A DNA stretch of 64,000 bases. Source: an uncultured Bacteroidales bacterium (lineage in GTDB: Bacteria; Bacteroidota; Bacteroidia; Bacteroidales; P3). This document shows, one piece after another, positions 41,750 to 51,197 of this stretch. The DNA is taken from assembly GCA_900316515.1 (NCBI GenBank), contig ONDE01000001.1, positions 182,173 through 246,172 on the forward strand, given 5' to 3'. Both the position numbers and the translations under genes were made by a program. The notes under the pieces were generated by a model that was given only the letters and a program-made list of their open reading frames with translations, was not told the origin of the DNA and searched no databases. Each line of letters begins with the position of its first letter. Position 1 is the first letter of the stretch.

Positions 41750-42544
41750 ATGAGACTGACGTTTTTGGGGACGGGTACTTCGCAGGGTGTGCCGGTTGTG
41801 GCATGCGGCTGCGAAGTATGTCGTTCGAAGGATGAGAGGGACAAGAGGTTGAGGACGTCGGCTCTGTTGCAGTTGACGGGAGCAGATGGACAGGGCTCCA
41901 AGAATATCCTGATAGATATCGGCCCTGATTTCAGGCAGCAGATGTTGAGAGAAGGGGTTGATCATCTGGATGCCATTTTGGTGACGCATGCGCACCGCGA
42001 CCATGTTGGTGGGTTGGATGATATAAGGTCGTTCAACTATGTGCAACACTGCAAAATGGACATCTACCTGAACAAGGAGGCCAGAATGGCTTTGGTGCGC
42101 GACTATCACTATATCTTCGAGCCGCACAAGTTCCCTGGCTTGCCGGAGGCCGAGTTGCACGAGGTGGGTGATGCACCGTTTGTGGCGGGTGGAACAGAGG
42201 TGACACCGATAAGGGCAATGCACAAGACTCTGCCGGTACTCGGGTTCAGGATTGGACTGTTGGCATATATTACTGATGCAAACTATATTGACGACGGTGA
42301 GATGGAGAAGCTGAGAGGTGTAGAGGTGTTGGTGATTAATGCGTTGAGGAAGGAAAAGCATTTCTCGCACTATTGTCTGCCTGAGGCGTTGGAAGTTATA
42401 GAGAGGGTGGGGCCACAACGAGCTTATCTAACACATATCAGCCACGAAATGGGGATGCACGCTGAAGTGGCGTGCGAGTTGCCAAAAGGCGTGGAATTGG
42501 CGTATGACGGGTTGGTGATTGATGAGCATGGAATTAAGAATTAG
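41750..42544 (+). CDS. Metallo-beta-lactamase-fold hydrolase, PhnP/RNase Z-like
   Basis: Metal-dependent phosphodiesterase fold: MRLTFLGTGTSQGVP at the start, an extra cysteine site CGCEVCRSKDERDKR as in PhnP, then the THAHRDHVGGLDD zinc motif and further metal ligands (DANYID, LTHISHEMG). Substrate unknown; cyclic phosphodiesters are likely. The ATG at 41750 fits the family start better than the one at 41732. Confidence 0.88.
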   Translation: MRLTFLGTGTSQGVPVVACGCEVCRSKDERDKRLRTSALLQLTGADGQGSKNILIDIGPDFRQQMLREGVDHLDAILVTHAHRDHVGGLDDIRSFNYVQHCKMDIYLNKEARMALVRDYHYIFEPHKFPGLPEAELHEVGDAPFVAGGTEVTPIRAMHKTLPVLGFRIGLLAYITDANYIDDGEMEKLRGVEVLVINALRKEKHFSHYCLPEALEVIERVGPQRAYLTHISHEMGMHAEVACELPKGVELAYDGLVIDEHGIKN

Positions 42545-42560
42545 GATATAAGTGGAAGGT

Positions 42561-42597
42561 GAGTGGGAGAGGAGTGAGAGAGGATTGGGAGAGGAAC
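42561..42597. repeat. 11-bp array, unit GAGTGGGAGAG
   Basis: Three units at 42561, 42572 and 42583 with exact 11-bp spacing. Shifted by two bases the units read GTGGGAGAGGA, GTGAGAGAGGA, TTGGGAGAGGA, i.e. the same family as the array at 24382-24447. Confidence 0.85.
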
Positions 42598-42658
42598 CAT
42601 AGGATTTAAGTATTTTGATTATAGCACATAGAATTTTGTAATTAGAAATAAGAATTGT

Positions 42659-43570
42659 ATGATTTCGGTTTGTATACCTATTTACAATTATTACGCATAT
42701 CCGTTGGTGAGGCGATTGGCCAACCAGATGAAGAATTTGAAGGATACGGAGGTTGAGATTGTCTGCATCGACGATCATTCATCGGGTTATTATCAGCAGC
42801 AGAACAAGGCAATCGCGGAGGTGGCCAAATATTTGCGATTGGGACAGAATGTGGGAAGGGCTAAGATAAGGAATCTGTTCCTTGGTCAGACGCAAGGTGA
42901 GTGGTTATTGTTTCTGGATGCCGATTCGGTTGTGCCGGAGAATTTCCTGAAGACATATATCAAGCAGTTAAGCAGCGACAAACAGGTGATTGTTGGAGGA
43001 CGCAAATATGACGACCGCGGAAACGATCAAGAACACCGACTGCGTTATATGTATGGTACTCAGGTGGAGAGCCAGCCGGCCGATAAACGGCGCCAAAATC
43101 CATACAGGACGTTTATGGCTTGCAATTTCATGATACGCCGCGATGTGTTCGAGAAGGTGCGGTTTGACGAGAGAATTACCAAGTATGGTCATGAGAATAC
43201 CTTGTTCGGCTATAATCTTGAAGAGCATAAAGTGAGGGTGGATCATATAGAGAATGCAGTTGTGAACGGCCAAGTTGAGGATAATGTGGAGTTTTTGCAC
43301 AAAACGGTGGAGGCAACAGAGAATCTTGCCATGATATATGATTTCATGTGGGAGGATCAGCGCTTTTGCCAATCGGTGCAACTGCTGAAGGTGTATGGAA
43401 GAGTGAGAAGACTTGGTATGCAGGGGTTGGTGTATGGTGTATGGAAGATGATGAAGTCGGCTATGGAAAGCCATTTTGTGAATGGCACAGGAATATCATT
43501 GAAACAGTTTGATTTCTATAAGCTTGGTGTGTTCATCAAGCGGATGCACTATCAGAGTTTAAAACCTTAA
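42659..43570 (+). CDS. Family 2 glycosyltransferase
   Basis: GT-A fold: ISVCIPIYNYYAYPLVR at the N-terminus, the nucleotide-binding VCIDDHSS, NVGRAKIRNLFL, and the metal-binding DxD as FLDADSVVP. 303 residues with no obvious membrane helices. The donor and acceptor cannot be read from the sequence and no polysaccharide cluster surrounds it. Confidence 0.88.
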   Translation: MISVCIPIYNYYAYPLVRRLANQMKNLKDTEVEIVCIDDHSSGYYQQQNKAIAEVAKYLRLGQNVGRAKIRNLFLGQTQGEWLLFLDADSVVPENFLKTYIKQLSSDKQVIVGGRKYDDRGNDQEHRLRYMYGTQVESQPADKRRQNPYRTFMACNFMIRRDVFEKVRFDERITKYGHENTLFGYNLEEHKVRVDHIENAVVNGQVEDNVEFLHKTVEATENLAMIYDFMWEDQRFCQSVQLLKVYGRVRRLGMQGLVYGVWKMMKSAMESHFVNGTGISLKQFDFYKLGVFIKRMHYQSLKP

Positions 43571-43584
43571 AAATCGAAAAAACG

Positions 43585-44283
43585 ATGAAGCATGCAGTTG
43601 GAATAATATCGGTGCTGCTTATGGCAGTGATGATACGTCCTGCGATGGGTCAGGTTGTTGAAACCACCACCTATGATGATGGACGCGTGTATACGGGTCA
43701 GCGTAGCGGCAAGGGAAAGATAGAAGGTAAGGGCTTAATGACCTGGCCAAACGGTGACCGATATGACGGTATGTGGAAGAAGGGAGTGTTTGACGGCGAA
43801 GGTACCTATACATGGGCCGCACAGGGCTACACATATACCGGCCAGTGGAAGAAGGGCTATATTAACGGTCACGGTACGTTCCGTTTCAACAACGGCAATG
43901 TGATGGAGGGAGACTGGACTGCAATGGGTACAGGCACAGGGTATCTGTTGTTTCCCGACGGTACGCGTTACGACGGTCCGTTCGTCAATGGAGCACCTCA
44001 AGGCAAAGGCATCAAAGTCTGGGCCAATGGTACACGTTATGAAGGTGATTTTGTACAAGGACACATGTCTGGCCAGGGATTAATAGTGCTGACCGATGGA
44101 GAGTCGTACAACGGCTACTGGGTAAACGACAAGCGCCAAGGACAGGGTAAAGCCAAATATCCCGACGGATCGAGCTATGAGGGTGGCTGGATGAACGACA
44201 AGTTCCATGGACATGGCACCTATGTGGACGCCGAAGGCAATAGCGTCACGGGCAATTGGAATAACGGACATTTTGAAGAATAA
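43585..44283 (+). CDS. Secreted MORN-repeat protein
   Basis: Signal peptide (VGIISVLLMAVMIRPAMGQ), then about eight MORN repeats of ~23 residues (for example YDGMWKKGVFDGEGTYTW, YEGGWMNDKFHGHGTY). MORN proteins act as scaffolds; a periplasmic or surface role is likely. It starts 15 bp after the glycosyltransferase gene and the next lipoprotein gene follows in 4 bp, so the three are probably one operon. Confidence 0.9.
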   Translation: MKHAVGIISVLLMAVMIRPAMGQVVETTTYDDGRVYTGQRSGKGKIEGKGLMTWPNGDRYDGMWKKGVFDGEGTYTWAAQGYTYTGQWKKGYINGHGTFRFNNGNVMEGDWTAMGTGTGYLLFPDGTRYDGPFVNGAPQGKGIKVWANGTRYEGDFVQGHMSGQGLIVLTDGESYNGYWVNDKRQGQGKAKYPDGSSYEGGWMNDKFHGHGTYVDAEGNSVTGNWNNGHFEE

Positions 44284-44286
44284 CCG

Positions 44287-45153
44287 ATGAAAAACTATTG
44301 TAATATTTTACTCTTTGCCGCTTTAACCCTGCTTATGGGTGGCTGCTGGGGTGGAAGATATGTGTCGGCCGACCCTGACTTGGAAGATATTTATGTTGGT
44401 AAGAGTTATTATGAGGTTGTGGATGATTTCGGCTATCCCGATGCCTCGATACAAGATGGCATGGAGGGGTCAAAGATTGCCTACAATGCCGTGAGTCTCA
44501 ATGGGACACGGGCAGCAGGTCTTTATCGAAAGTTCAATATGCGCAACCGCGCCACTAAGCAGGACGGTGCTCCGGTTGGTGGTTTGACATTCTCGTTCGA
44601 TGCCGATATGAAATGCTATGCAGTCAGTAGCGATTTCCAGCACGAGAAGGTGAAACAGGCCAAAGAGGCTCCCAAAGAGAAGCCTCGTGACGTGCGATTG
44701 CCCATCAAGGTAAAACCCAAAATTCCGCGCACTCTCGACTATCCTTATTTCGAGAGCCGCTCGCCGCATGCCGGTAATGTTAGCATCGAGAAGGTTGAGA
44801 TTACCAGCAAGAAAACAGTTGTGTACTTCATGTACAAAGACCGTACTCCTGACCGCAGGCCTGTGCCCGATTACGGCATATCGATTATGCCCGAGGTATA
44901 CCTTGAAGACTGTGCCACGCAGAAACGTTTCGCGTTCCGCAAGGCTGAAGGTGTGGCACTGTATCCTGAATATTCGAACTTTGCCCACAACCAAGGTGGT
45001 TACGACATACTCGTCTATTCGTTGACATTTGAGCCGCTGGACGAGGGGACTGAATTCATCAACGTTGTTGAGCCTGGCCATTCGGGACACAATTACTACA
45101 AAGTCGACGTACGTACCCCGATGACTGAAAAAGACGACATTAACAAACAATAA
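44287..45153 (+). CDS. Lipoprotein of unknown function
   Basis: Lipoprotein signal (ILLFAALTLLMGGCWGG). Residues ~30-115 look like a BamE/SmpA-type small domain (YVGKSYYEVVDDFGYPD and a repeated G-x-K pattern); residues ~150-280 form a beta-rich C-terminal part (VEITSKKTVVYFMYKD). The SmpA-like reading is tentative. It is probably cotranscribed with the MORN gene. Confidence 0.75.
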   Translation: MKNYCNILLFAALTLLMGGCWGGRYVSADPDLEDIYVGKSYYEVVDDFGYPDASIQDGMEGSKIAYNAVSLNGTRAAGLYRKFNMRNRATKQDGAPVGGLTFSFDADMKCYAVSSDFQHEKVKQAKEAPKEKPRDVRLPIKVKPKIPRTLDYPYFESRSPHAGNVSIEKVEITSKKTVVYFMYKDRTPDRRPVPDYGISIMPEVYLEDCATQKRFAFRKAEGVALYPEYSNFAHNQGGYDILVYSLTFEPLDEGTEFINVVEPGHSGHNYYKVDVRTPMTEKDDINKQ

Positions 45154-45158
45154 TATTA

Positions 45159-45190
45159 AAACACTAAAGCATTCAAGCAATCAAACAATA
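45159..45190. repeat. 8-bp tandem array before the S9 peptidase gene
   Basis: AAACACTA, AAGCATTC, AAGCAATC, AAACAATA follow at exact 8-bp spacing, filling the 42-bp gap between two genes. Reverse complements of these units form the array between crt and hbd (7301-7340). Confidence 0.75.
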
Positions 45191-45195
45191 TTCTC

Positions 45196-47298
45196 ATGAA
45201 GAAAGCACTACTTTATGCGGCGGTTGGGTCATTGTGCCTGGCCGCCTGTCAGCCTAAAGAGGCTGCAAATGTTATCGGCAAGCCCGATGTGCCTGTTGTC
45301 GATGGCCGGTTCACCCCCGAGGTGATGTGGAGCCTCGGCGTGATGAGCGAATATGCCATTAGCCCCGATGGCAATACAGTGCTCTACACCCTGCGCTACA
45401 CCGACATGGAGCAGAACAAAAACAACGCCGAACTTTATTGCATGCCTTCCGATGGCGGTGAGGCACAGCGCCTGACAACCACAGCCCAGAGCGAATTCAG
45501 CCCGGTATGGTATGACGACAACACCATCATGTTCTGTCGTGGCAACCAGATACTTTCGATGGATCTCTCTACTAAACGAGAGACGGTGGTTGCCGAGCAC
45601 GAACGTGGTTTCGAAGGGTTCAAAGTGGCTCCCGACGGCAAGTCGCTGGTGTATATCAGCACTATTCCCGTCGTGCGTCCCGACCACCTCAACAAACTAT
45701 ATGCCGGCCTCGACAAGACCACTGGTCGCATCAACGAGGACCTGATGTACCGCCATTGGGACAACTGGGTGGACGAAATACCGCAGATTTTCTATGTACC
45801 GCTGGAGAACGGCAAGGCTCAGATGGACAAGGTGGTCAATATCATCGACAGTACCTTCGAGAGTCCTATGCGCCCATGGGGTGGCACCGAGCAGTACAAC
45901 TACAGCCCCGACAGCAAGACTATCGCCTACACTTGCCGCAAGAAGACAGGCTACGATTACGCCCATAGTACCAACAGCGATATTTATATATTTAATATTG
46001 AGACAGGCGAAACCCGCAACATCAGCGAAGGCATCATGGGTTATGACCAGAACCCCGTGTTTAGCCACGATGGCTCTATGATTGCATGGGAGAGCATGGA
46101 GCGTGACGGCTATGAGAGCGATAAACTGCGCCTGATGGTTTTGGACCTCAGCACTGGCACCAAGACCGACCTTACGGCCGATTTCGACTACAGCGTCGGA
46201 AACATTCTTTGGGACGATAACGACAAGGAACTCTACGCTGTGGTCTCGTACCGTGGTATGAGCGAAATCTTCGGTTTCAACCGCGAAACCAAAACCGTGC
46301 GCCAGCTATCACACGGATATCACGATGTCAATGCCATCGCCCTAAATGGCGAAAAGATTATTGCCAACCAGGTTTCTATCCAGTATCCCGGCACACTCTA
46401 TGCCTACAACACCAGCGATGACCGTGCAGAAGGCACCAAGATAAGCACCTTCAACGACGACATCCTCTCGCAGGTGCGTATGGGCAAGGTTGAGGAATGC
46501 TATGTAAAGACCGTCGATGGTAAGGATATGCTTACATGGCTCATCTACCCCTACGACTATGACAGTACAAAGACTTATCCCGCTTTGCTATTTTGCGAGG
46601 GCGGTCCCCAAAGTCCCGTCAGCCAGTTTTGGAGCACACGCTGGAACTTCGAAGTGATGTCTGGTGCCGGCTACTTTGTCATCGCCCCCAACCGTCGCGG
46701 TGTTCCCGGTTTCGGTATGGAATGGCTTGAGGAAATCAGTGGCGACTACGGCGGACTATGCATGCAGGACTACATGAGTGCTGCCGACTGGGCAGCCAAC
46801 TTGCCTATGATCGACCATGAACGCATCGGCGCTTGCGGTGCCTCTTTCGGCGGCTACAGCGTCTATTGGCTTGCCGGTCACAACCACGATGTGAAGGGTT
46901 ACGACGAAGGCCGTCGCTTCAAGGCTTTCTTGGCTCACAATGGCATGTTCAACTTCGAACAGCAGTATCTCGAGACCGAGGAGATGTGGTTTGATAACTG
47001 GGATCTCGGCGGCCCCTATTGGGATTGGAACAATCCGCAGATTAAGAAGAGTTACAGCAACTCACCACACCTTTTCGTAGACAAGTGGAACACTCCAATA
47101 TGCGTCATACATAGTGAGTTCGACTTCCGCATTGTTGCTAGCGAAGGCATGGCAGCATACAATGCCGCACAGATGCGCCACATTCCCAGTCGCTACCTCT
47201 ACTTCCCCGACGAGACCCATTGGGTGCTCAAACCTCAGAATAGTCTACTCTGGCATCGCAACTTCATCGATTGGTTCGACCAGTGGCTGAAGAAATAG
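45196..47298 (+). CDS. Prolyl oligopeptidase-family (S9) peptidase lipoprotein, DPP-like
   Basis: 700 residues: lipoprotein signal (LLYAAVGSLCLAAC), an N-terminal beta-propeller to ~residue 430 (repeats such as YNYSPDSKTIAY, ISPDGNTVLY), then an alpha/beta hydrolase with the nucleophile Ser about 550 in CGASFGGYS, Asp in HSEFDFRI and His in DETHWVLK. Resembles dipeptidyl peptidase 5 of Porphyromonas, which releases dipeptides in the periplasm. Ends at a bidirectional terminator. Confidence 0.92.
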   Translation: MKKALLYAAVGSLCLAACQPKEAANVIGKPDVPVVDGRFTPEVMWSLGVMSEYAISPDGNTVLYTLRYTDMEQNKNNAELYCMPSDGGEAQRLTTTAQSEFSPVWYDDNTIMFCRGNQILSMDLSTKRETVVAEHERGFEGFKVAPDGKSLVYISTIPVVRPDHLNKLYAGLDKTTGRINEDLMYRHWDNWVDEIPQIFYVPLENGKAQMDKVVNIIDSTFESPMRPWGGTEQYNYSPDSKTIAYTCRKKTGYDYAHSTNSDIYIFNIETGETRNISEGIMGYDQNPVFSHDGSMIAWESMERDGYESDKLRLMVLDLSTGTKTDLTADFDYSVGNILWDDNDKELYAVVSYRGMSEIFGFNRETKTVRQLSHGYHDVNAIALNGEKIIANQVSIQYPGTLYAYNTSDDRAEGTKISTFNDDILSQVRMGKVEECYVKTVDGKDMLTWLIYPYDYDSTKTYPALLFCEGGPQSPVSQFWSTRWNFEVMSGAGYFVIAPNRRGVPGFGMEWLEEISGDYGGLCMQDYMSAADWAANLPMIDHERIGACGASFGGYSVYWLAGHNHDVKGYDEGRRFKAFLAHNGMFNFEQQYLETEEMWFDNWDLGGPYWDWNNPQIKKSYSNSPHLFVDKWNTPICVIHSEFDFRIVASEGMAAYNAAQMRHIPSRYLYFPDETHWVLKPQNSLLWHRNFIDWFDQWLKK

Positions 47299-47317
47299 AA
47301 GACAATGTTACAAATGT

Positions 47318-47349
47318 AAAAGGGCACCCAACCGGGTGCCCTTTTGTTA
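47318..47349. terminator. Bidirectional terminator between the S9 peptidase and rhomboid genes
   Basis: AAAAGGGCACCC (47318-47329) pairs perfectly with 47334-47345 across the loop AACC, with A and T tracts on either side. Confidence 0.9.
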
Positions 47350-47958
47350 TATTCTGCCGAAAGGATGTTTTCGCCAATAAAGTATCAGTATCAGGCCTAT
47401 TAGCATACCGCCGAGATGGGCGAAATGGGCTATGCCGTCGTAACTGCGGAAAATACCTTCGAAGAGTTCCAGCGCCACCATACCGATGATAAACCACTTT
47501 GTCTTGATTGGCACTAAAAAATATAGATATATATATTCGTTGGGGAACATCATGCCGAAAGCCAGCAGCAGGGCGTAGATTGCTCCTGATGCACCCACTG
47601 ATATGTGAATGCCGGGAATAAGCATATTGAGCAGACCAGCACCAACGCCGCATACCAAGTAGTAGAAAATAAAGCGTCGAGTGCCCCAGTACCGTTCCAG
47701 CACCGAGCCGAACATCCACAACGAGAACATATTGAAGAATAGATGATCAAAACTGCCGTGCATAAACATATATGTCAGTGGCTGCCAAATGTGAAAGTTG
47801 CCAGTCTGCAGGCTCCATATTCCGAGCATGGCGTTAAGGTCAACTATGTTTTGCCGAGCTAGAACGTAATAGGCAAGATAGCATATGACGTTGATAATTA
47901 GGAGGTGTTTCACTGCCGTTGGCAGTATGCGGAAGCCTTGAGGTTGGTATTGTGTCAT
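47347..47958 (-). CDS. Rhomboid intramembrane serine protease
   Basis: Six membrane helices; catalytic Ser 124 in VGASGAIYAL and His 181 in HFAHLGGMLIG, plus the HGSFDHLFFNMFSLW loop. Cleaves membrane segments of substrate proteins, unknown here. Its ATG overlaps the mutL stop (ATGA), so it is translated together with mutL. Confidence 0.93.
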   Translation of the reverse strand: MTQYQPQGFRILPTAVKHLLIINVICYLAYYVLARQNIVDLNAMLGIWSLQTGNFHIWQPLTYMFMHGSFDHLFFNMFSLWMFGSVLERYWGTRRFIFYYLVCGVGAGLLNMLIPGIHISVGASGAIYALLLAFGMMFPNEYIYLYFLVPIKTKWFIIGMVALELFEGIFRSYDGIAHFAHLGGMLIGLILILYWRKHPFGRI

Positions 47959-49736
47959 TTTAGTAGTTCTTCGGGGTTTACAATTGTAATTATGCGATTT
48001 CCCGATGGCGAGATCTCGGCCATTGGGCAGGCGAAGAGGTCGGCAATGAGATGTTGCATCTCGTCTTGTGTCAACTGCTGACCTTTGCGGATGGCCATCT
48101 GGCGCGCCATCGAGGCACAGAGGGTGGATGTGCGGTTGTTGTATTTCTGCATAGTGGCTCCTTTGTACTCACCAAGCATCTGGTCCATTAGAGCCTGCAG
48201 GTCACTATCGCTGAGTTCGGCTGGAGTAGCGGTAATCACAAAAGTACATTGACCGGCGGTAGTAATTTCGAAGCCGTAGTCCTTAAGGTCAGGTAGAAGT
48301 TCTTCCATCAGCTCTGCATCGGCGGCGCTGAAAGTGCAATTAACAGGGAAAAGTAGGGTCTGTGATTGTATGCCAGTTCGGTTGCCAGTTTGCATCAGTC
48401 GGTCATAGATTACCCGTTCGTGGGCGCGTTGTTGGTCTATGATGGCAATGCCGGAACCAAGTTGGGCAACAATATATCGTCCCAATGCCTGTAGGCAAGT
48501 GTTGGGAGTTGGCGAGACTGGGCTTACGGCAGGCGTCTCCTGTTTATCCAGATTATCTAGATTATCTAGAGATTCTAGATTATCTGTTTTTTCTATATTG
48601 TCTAGTTTTATCTTGGTCTGCGACGGTGTGGCGCGAAATGGGTTGTATCCTTCGTGGTAACGTATTTGTGGCTGCTGTGGTATAAAGTCTTTTGGTGCAG
48701 GACCAATGTTGAAGTCGGGCGGTGTGTCGAAGCTCAGTTCTGTGGCCAGACTGAACTGTCCAAGAGCCCTCTTCACAGCTGACCGCAGTATGGCAAACAG
48801 CGCGTGGTCGTCGACAAACTTCACCTCCGTCTTGGTGGGGTGTATGTTTACGTCGATACGCGAGGGGTCGACCGTAAGGCCAATGAAGTAGGAAGGGTAG
48901 GAGTGGTCGGGCAGCAGGTCGGCATAGGCTTTTTCCACTGCAGCGCTGAGGGCTGGGTGTTTGATGAAACGACCGTTGACAAAAAGGTATTGCTCCCCAC
49001 GGGTTTTGCGGCTGAACTCAGGTCGGCTTACAAAACCCTTTATTTTCACCAAGTCGGTTTCTTCCTCGACATTATACATGCGTTCCTTGTAAGCATTGCC
49101 GAACAAGCCTGCAATGCGTTGCAGCATCGATCCTGCTTTGAGGTCGTATACCAACTTGCCGTTATGTTGCAATGTAAAGCCCAGGTCGTAGTGTATCAGT
49201 GTAATGCGGCGGAAAACTTCCTCTATGTGACTCATCTCGACCTTGTCGTTTTTAAGGAAGTTGCGTCGAGCAGGAACGTTGAAAAACAAGTTCTTCACTG
49301 CTATCGAGGTGCCGCATGGGGTGGCTTCCGGATGTTGGTCCACTATGTGCGAACCTTCTATGGTCACAGCGGTGCCCAGGTCGTTGTCGTGCAGACGGGT
49401 ACGTAGCTCCACCTGTGCAATGGCAGCTATCGAAGCGAGAGCTTCGCCACGGAACCCCATGGTATGTATGGCAAAAAGGTCGTCGGCGCGGTGTATCTTA
49501 CTGGTAGCGTGACGTTCGAAACAGAGGCGTGCATCGCTGTCGCTCATGCCGCTCCCATTGTCGATTACTTGTATCAGAGTCCGCCCGGCATCTTTAACGA
49601 TTAGCTCTATTTGTGTGGCGCCGGCATCCATAGCGTTCTCCAAGAGCTCCTTGACAGCTCCTGCAGGACGGTCAACCACTTCACCGGCGGCAATCTGGTT
49701 GGCCACGCTGTCGGGCAGTATGTTAATGATGTCCAT
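47955..49736 (-). CDS. mutL: DNA mismatch repair protein MutL
   Basis: N-terminal GHKL ATPase: LLENAMDAGAT, DNGSGM, TMGFRGEALASI (to ~residue 330). The C-terminal dimer domain has DQQRAHERV, the Bacteroidota variant of the endonuclease metal motif DQHAxxE. The linker between them holds an in-frame 9-bp array encoding DNLESLDNLDNLDK. I take the ATG at 49736 (MDIINILPDSVANQIAAGEVV), the usual family start. It overlaps the end of the upstream thioredoxin-fold gene by 14 bases. Confidence 0.95.
   Translation of the reverse strand: MDIINILPDSVANQIAAGEVVDRPAGAVKELLENAMDAGATQIELIVKDAGRTLIQVIDNGSGMSDSDARLCFERHATSKIHRADDLFAIHTMGFRGEALASIAAIAQVELRTRLHDNDLGTAVTIEGSHIVDQHPEATPCGTSIAVKNLFFNVPARRNFLKNDKVEMSHIEEVFRRITLIHYDLGFTLQHNGKLVYDLKAGSMLQRIAGLFGNAYKERMYNVEEETDLVKIKGFVSRPEFSRKTRGEQYLFVNGRFIKHPALSAAVEKAYADLLPDHSYPSYFIGLTVDPSRIDVNIHPTKTEVKFVDDHALFAILRSAVKRALGQFSLATELSFDTPPDFNIGPAPKDFIPQQPQIRYHEGYNPFRATPSQTKIKLDNIEKTDNLESLDNLDNLDKQETPAVSPVSPTPNTCLQALGRYIVAQLGSGIAIIDQQRAHERVIYDRLMQTGNRTGIQSQTLLFPVNCTFSAADAELMEELLPDLKDYGFEITTAGQCTFVITATPAELSDSDLQALMDQMLGEYKGATMQKYNNRTSTLCASMARQMAIRKGQQLTQDEMQHLIADLFACPMAEISPSGNRIITIVNPEELLK
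48551..48586 (-). repeat. 9-bp array in the mutL linker
   Basis: GATTATCTA (48551-48559, 48560-48568), GAGATTCTA (48569-48577) and GATTATCTG (48578-48586) in exact tandem; read on the minus strand it gives D-N-L tripeptides. Confidence 0.88.
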
Positions 49737-51138
49737 TCTTCTCGTAGTTGTCAAGGAAGGGTAGTATCTGCTTCACCGGAATCACCTTGTTCATGATGAT
49801 GTCGCGCTTCTCGTTCAGTATTATCATTGTAGGGGCTCCATGCACGTTGTAGGCTTCTTGATAGTCGACGTTCACATTTGGACCGCCAACGTTAACAAAG
49901 TGGAACTCGTGCTCGCGAACATATTTAACCCATTTGTCCACATCGCTCTCGTAGCCGATGGCATAGACTTCGAACCTCCGGTCTGGAGCCGTCAGCAGCG
50001 AGTCGTACAGTGTCTTCAATTCTGCACTCTGCTCCTGGCAGTGGTGACAGTCAGGGTCCCAGAACCACAGTATCACGTATTTCTCAGGGAAGCGGTGGCT
50101 CGAAAACCAATGCTCGGGAGCGTCGATCTGTGTGGTGTCTAACATCCACAGTTCCTGTCCGTGTGCACCAATAAGGCTTTGCTTGATGCGGTCGTAGTTG
50201 TAGCGCATGTTGTGCAATGTTCCTTCTGTGGCCCAAGGGCAACGGCCTTTTAGGTAGTATTCCGATGCTATGTGGCACCACACGGCATCCCATCCGATGT
50301 TTTTAGTCGAACGGAAGTATTTAGGAGTGATGAAATCCAGCACATAGCGTTGCATCGCGGTGTCGCCGTCAAAGCGTTTCATCAGGCGGTCGAGTTCGTG
50401 GCAAATAGTGTCGCTGTCGGCATGGTACAACAGTCCGAAGAAGAAGTAGTTGACTTTGTTGAACAGTTGAGGGCTATAGATTAGCTGAGAGTGTAGCGTG
50501 GAGAGGGGCGCTTCGAACAGTTTGTCCCAATAATGGGCGCGGTAGTAGTAGGCTTTGTTTTCAACGCTGTCGGGCACTGTGGCGTTCTCGCAGGCGTTGA
50601 CAAGGTCGAAGAACACCATGGGCTTCTTGGGGTGACGCACGGTGGCTTCATACCGGTCCATACGATCCACCAAGGCTTTTTCATCGGCCTCGGCTTGTGA
50701 TTTAGTGGCAGAGTCTTTCTTGCGTTTGTTTATTTCCTCAATCTCTTTCCTTGCCTCTTGCACTGTGGACATGTAGCTGAACATCTGTTCGTTGGAGAGG
50801 CATCCTTTCACCGTCACAGATGTGGCGTTGAGTTTGGCGTCGCCGATTATGGTGAACTTGCGGCTCTCGTCAATGGCGAAATCGCCTATTTGTTTTGTGC
50901 GGTCTTGACGTACGAGAGCATATATGCCGCGGCTCCATTTCTGTTTGCCGCGGAAGATGTATCCACCGTCTGGTCCGCGCTTTGCCGAATCCAGAAGCGT
51001 CACCTCGTCGCGGTAGTGGCGGCCTATGTAGAGCATGCTGTCTTCCACGCCGTTGAGTCGGAATGTGAAGCTATATGTTTGTGCGCCGGCACCCAATGCG
51101 GTGCACAGCAGGAGTGCGGCAAGTAGGGTGTGTCTCAT
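49723..51138 (-). CDS. Secreted DUF5106-like protein with thioredoxin-fold C-terminus
   Basis: Signal peptide (LLAALLLCTALGAGAQ); N-terminal beta-rich part to ~110; alpha-helical middle (~120-330); C-terminal thioredoxin fold from ~335 with the unusual motif WFWDPDCHHCQEQ and the cis-Pro segment VHGAPTMIIL. It should act in the periplasm on disulfides. Residues 211-219 (PLSTLHSQL) resemble the heptamer-array peptide seen in NqrA and Mpl. Upstream of mutL on the same strand with a 14-base overlap. Confidence 0.85.
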   Translation of the reverse strand: MRHTLLAALLLCTALGAGAQTYSFTFRLNGVEDSMLYIGRHYRDEVTLLDSAKRGPDGGYIFRGKQKWSRGIYALVRQDRTKQIGDFAIDESRKFTIIGDAKLNATSVTVKGCLSNEQMFSYMSTVQEARKEIEEINKRKKDSATKSQAEADEKALVDRMDRYEATVRHPKKPMVFFDLVNACENATVPDSVENKAYYYRAHYWDKLFEAPLSTLHSQLIYSPQLFNKVNYFFFGLLYHADSDTICHELDRLMKRFDGDTAMQRYVLDFITPKYFRSTKNIGWDAVWCHIASEYYLKGRCPWATEGTLHNMRYNYDRIKQSLIGAHGQELWMLDTTQIDAPEHWFSSHRFPEKYVILWFWDPDCHHCQEQSAELKTLYDSLLTAPDRRFEVYAIGYESDVDKWVKYVREHEFHFVNVGGPNVNVDYQEAYNVHGAPTMIILNEKRDIIMNKVIPVKQILPFLDNYEKNGHH

Positions 51139-51197
51139 CTCTTTGTCAGTTAAATTTGCCGTTTATAAACGTTTTATAGTTATATTTATTGTGTGCT

